From assembly GCA_030695285.1 (NCBI GenBank), contig JAUYTF010000168.1:1-7426 (forward strand): 7,426 nt of DNA, read 5' to 3'. Numbering within the stretch: the first letter of the stretch is position 1; every line of letters starts with the position of its first letter. Positions 6,158-7,426 of the stretch are shown in pieces. The position numbers and the translations under genes are program-made. The notes below the pieces were generated by a model. That model was not told the DNA's origin and searched no databases. It saw only the letters and a list, made by a program, of their open reading frames with translations. This stretch comes from Eubacteriales bacterium (lineage in GTDB: Bacteria > Bacillota > Clostridia > Christensenellales > CAG-138).

Positions 6158-6567
6158 ACAGAATCAACGCGGAGGAACGCGAGAAAATGCTCGATCTCGC
6201 CTATGAGGCGATGGAGCGGGCCTATACGCCGTATTCCCATTTTCAGGTTGGCGCGTGCCTAAAGGGCATGAGCGGTAGATACTATCTGGGCTGCAACATC
6301 GAGAGCGCATCCTATACGCCGACCAACTGCGCGGAGCGCACAGCGGTGTTCAAGGCGGTGTCCGAGGGCGAGCGCACGTTTGAGTCCATCGTGATCGTCT
6401 GCTCCGGCAAGAATCCGGCGGCGCCCTGCGGCGTATGCCGTCAGGTGCTCAGAGAGTTTTGCAGCGACGATATGCCCGTTGTGTTTGCCGATAGCAAGCG
6501 AAACCTTATCGAATCCACGCTGGGCGAGCTGCTGCCGCATTCGTTTGGGCCGGAGGATCTGCTATGA
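6154..6567 (+). CDS. cdd: Cytidine deaminase
   Basis: A zinc-dependent deaminase of about the usual length for small tetrameric enzymes (137 residues here). It converts cytidine and deoxycytidine to uridine and deoxyuridine in pyrimidine salvage, in the cytoplasm. Seen: the substrate-site region YTPYSHFQVGA, NCAERTA with zinc ligand Cys59 and proton-shuttle Glu61, and PCGVCRQ with zinc ligands Cys92 and Cys95. The spacing matches the Bacillus subtilis type. ATG overlaps the ybeY stop (ATGA). Only a weak GGGG motif precedes it, so coupling to ybeY translation is likely. In most Firmicutes dgkA lies between ybeY and cdd; here cdd follows ybeY directly. Confidence 0.96.
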   Translation: MNRINAEEREKMLDLAYEAMERAYTPYSHFQVGACLKGMSGRYYLGCNIESASYTPTNCAERTAVFKAVSEGERTFESIVIVCSGKNPAAPCGVCRQVLREFCSDDMPVVFADSKRNLIESTLGELLPHSFGPEDLL

Positions 6568-7426
6568 GCTTTCGATCCGGCTTCGTTTCCATCATCGGCT
6601 GCCCGAACGTCGGCAAATCGACCATACTCAACAAGCTCATCGGGCAAAAGATCGCCATCGTGTCCGACCGCGCGCAGACCACGCGCAACAAGATCACGGG
6701 CGTGCTGTCAAAGCCTGATTATCAGATGATATTTCTCGATACGCCGGGCGTAACAAACCCGAAGAACAAGCTCGGTGAATACATGCAAAAAGTCGCCTAC
6801 GACGCGATCAACGAGGTGGAGGCAATCCTCTTTGTTGCGGACGCGGAGCAAGGCGTGCGCGAGCGGGACGCGATGATTCTCGAAAAACTCAAGAACGCGA
6901 AAGCACCCGTCATCGCCTTTATCAACAAGACGGACGCGGCGAGTCTCGGCCAGGCTAACGAAGCGCAGGAAACGCTTGAACAGCATGACTTTATCAAGTC
7001 TATTCTGCGCGGCTCTGCGGGAACCGGAAAAGGGATGGAAGAGCTGGAGCGCACGCTGAGCACCTATATGGTACCCGGGCCGCAGTATTTTCCGGACGAC
7101 ATGGTCACCGATCAGCCGGAGCGCATCATCGTAGGCGAACTCATCCGCGAAAAGGCGCTGCTGATGTTGCACGAGGAAGTTCCGCACGGCGTGGGCGTGG
7201 GCGTAGACAAGATGGAACGTAGGGAAGACAGGGACATGATGGACATATATGCCACCATCTATTGCGAGCGGGACTCGCACAAGGGCATCATCATCGGCAA
7301 AGGCGGCTCCATGCTCAAGCGAATCGGGCAGGATTCCCGCAGGGACATCGAATGGATGCTCGGCTGCCCTGTCAATCTGCAGCTCTGGGTCAAGATCAAG
7401 GAAGACTGGCGCAACCGTCCGGGCAT
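6564..7426 (+). CDS. era: GTPase Era, nearly complete (C-terminus off the right edge)
   Basis: A ribosome-assembly GTPase that binds the 3' end of 16S rRNA through a C-terminal KH domain. 287 codons are visible. Motifs in order: G1 GCPNVGKST (12-20), G2 QTTRNKITG (38-46), G3 DTPG (59-62), G4 NKTD (121-124), G5-like GSAGTGKG (150-157), the linker DMVTDQPER (about 179-187), and the KH domain with IIIGKGG (242-248) and ending KEDWRNRPG. Family members are about 300 residues, so perhaps 10-15 are missing at the edge. The start is ATG at 6564, overlapping the cdd stop as ATGA, with GGAGG 7 nt upstream. One oddity: residue 13 in the P-loop is Cys, where Era usually has Arg (GRPNVGKS). The variable position should still allow nucleotide binding. 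The G5 motif has SAG rather than the usual SAL. Confidence 0.96.
   Translation, partial: MSFRSGFVSIIGCPNVGKSTILNKLIGQKIAIVSDRAQTTRNKITGVLSKPDYQMIFLDTPGVTNPKNKLGEYMQKVAYDAINEVEAILFVADAEQGVRERDAMILEKLKNAKAPVIAFINKTDAASLGQANEAQETLEQHDFIKSILRGSAGTGKGMEELERTLSTYMVPGPQYFPDDMVTDQPERIIVGELIREKALLMLHEEVPHGVGVGVDKMERREDRDMMDIYATIYCERDSHKGIIIGKGGSMLKRIGQDSRRDIEWMLGCPVNLQLWVKIKEDWRNRPG

Noticed and set aside
1..7426. Mobile element, CRISPR array, defence system or other new multi-gene system
   Set aside because: No transposase, integrase, attachment repeat, regular spaced repeat or unknown gene cluster is present; all complete genes belong to known housekeeping families.

Overview
The window looks like a chromosomal housekeeping segment from a Gram-positive-type bacterium of the class Clostridia. 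Three things point there: the gene order phoH-pgpH-ybeY-cdd-era, a typical Firmicutes cluster; an LL-diaminopimelate aminotransferase close to clostridial forms; and strong Shine-Dalgarno sites driving TTG starts. Base composition in the genes is moderately GC-rich by eye (about mid-50s percent), which would suit Christensenellales- or Oscillospirales-like lineages, but I cannot fix the taxon from this sequence alone.

Layout. Positions 1-921 (minus strand) hold the first 307 codons of dapL, cut by the left edge. Positions 922-1248 are a divergent intergenic region. It has a sigma-A-like promoter and a three-copy 12-bp direct repeat on the dapL side, and a weaker promoter on the plus side. Positions 1249-2256 (plus) encode a DUF368/PopT-type polyprenyl-phosphate transporter with an unusual N-terminal tail made of an 18-residue tandem duplication. 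An intrinsic terminator follows at once. From about 2390 an extended -10 promoter starts an operon: phoH (TTG start at 2510), pgpH (3525), ybeY (5717), cdd (6154) and era (6564, cut by the right edge). The last three junctions are all 4-bp ATGA overlaps. The usual dgkA between ybeY and cdd is absent.

How the genes fit together. DapL supplies diaminopimelate for peptidoglycan and lysine. PopT-type proteins return undecaprenyl phosphate to the cytoplasmic face for reuse in wall synthesis. The divergent pair therefore shares a cell-envelope theme, though co-regulation is only inferred. The operon combines RNA and ribosome maturation (PhoH/YbeZ-like ATPase, YbeY endoribonuclease, Era GTPase), cyclic di-AMP turnover (PgpH) and pyrimidine salvage (Cdd).

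I see no mobile element, CRISPR array, RNA gene or defence system, and no convincing new biological system. The points most worth a second look are the duplicated PopT tail, the direct repeats upstream of dapL, the inverted repeats around the phoH promoter and the missing dgkA.
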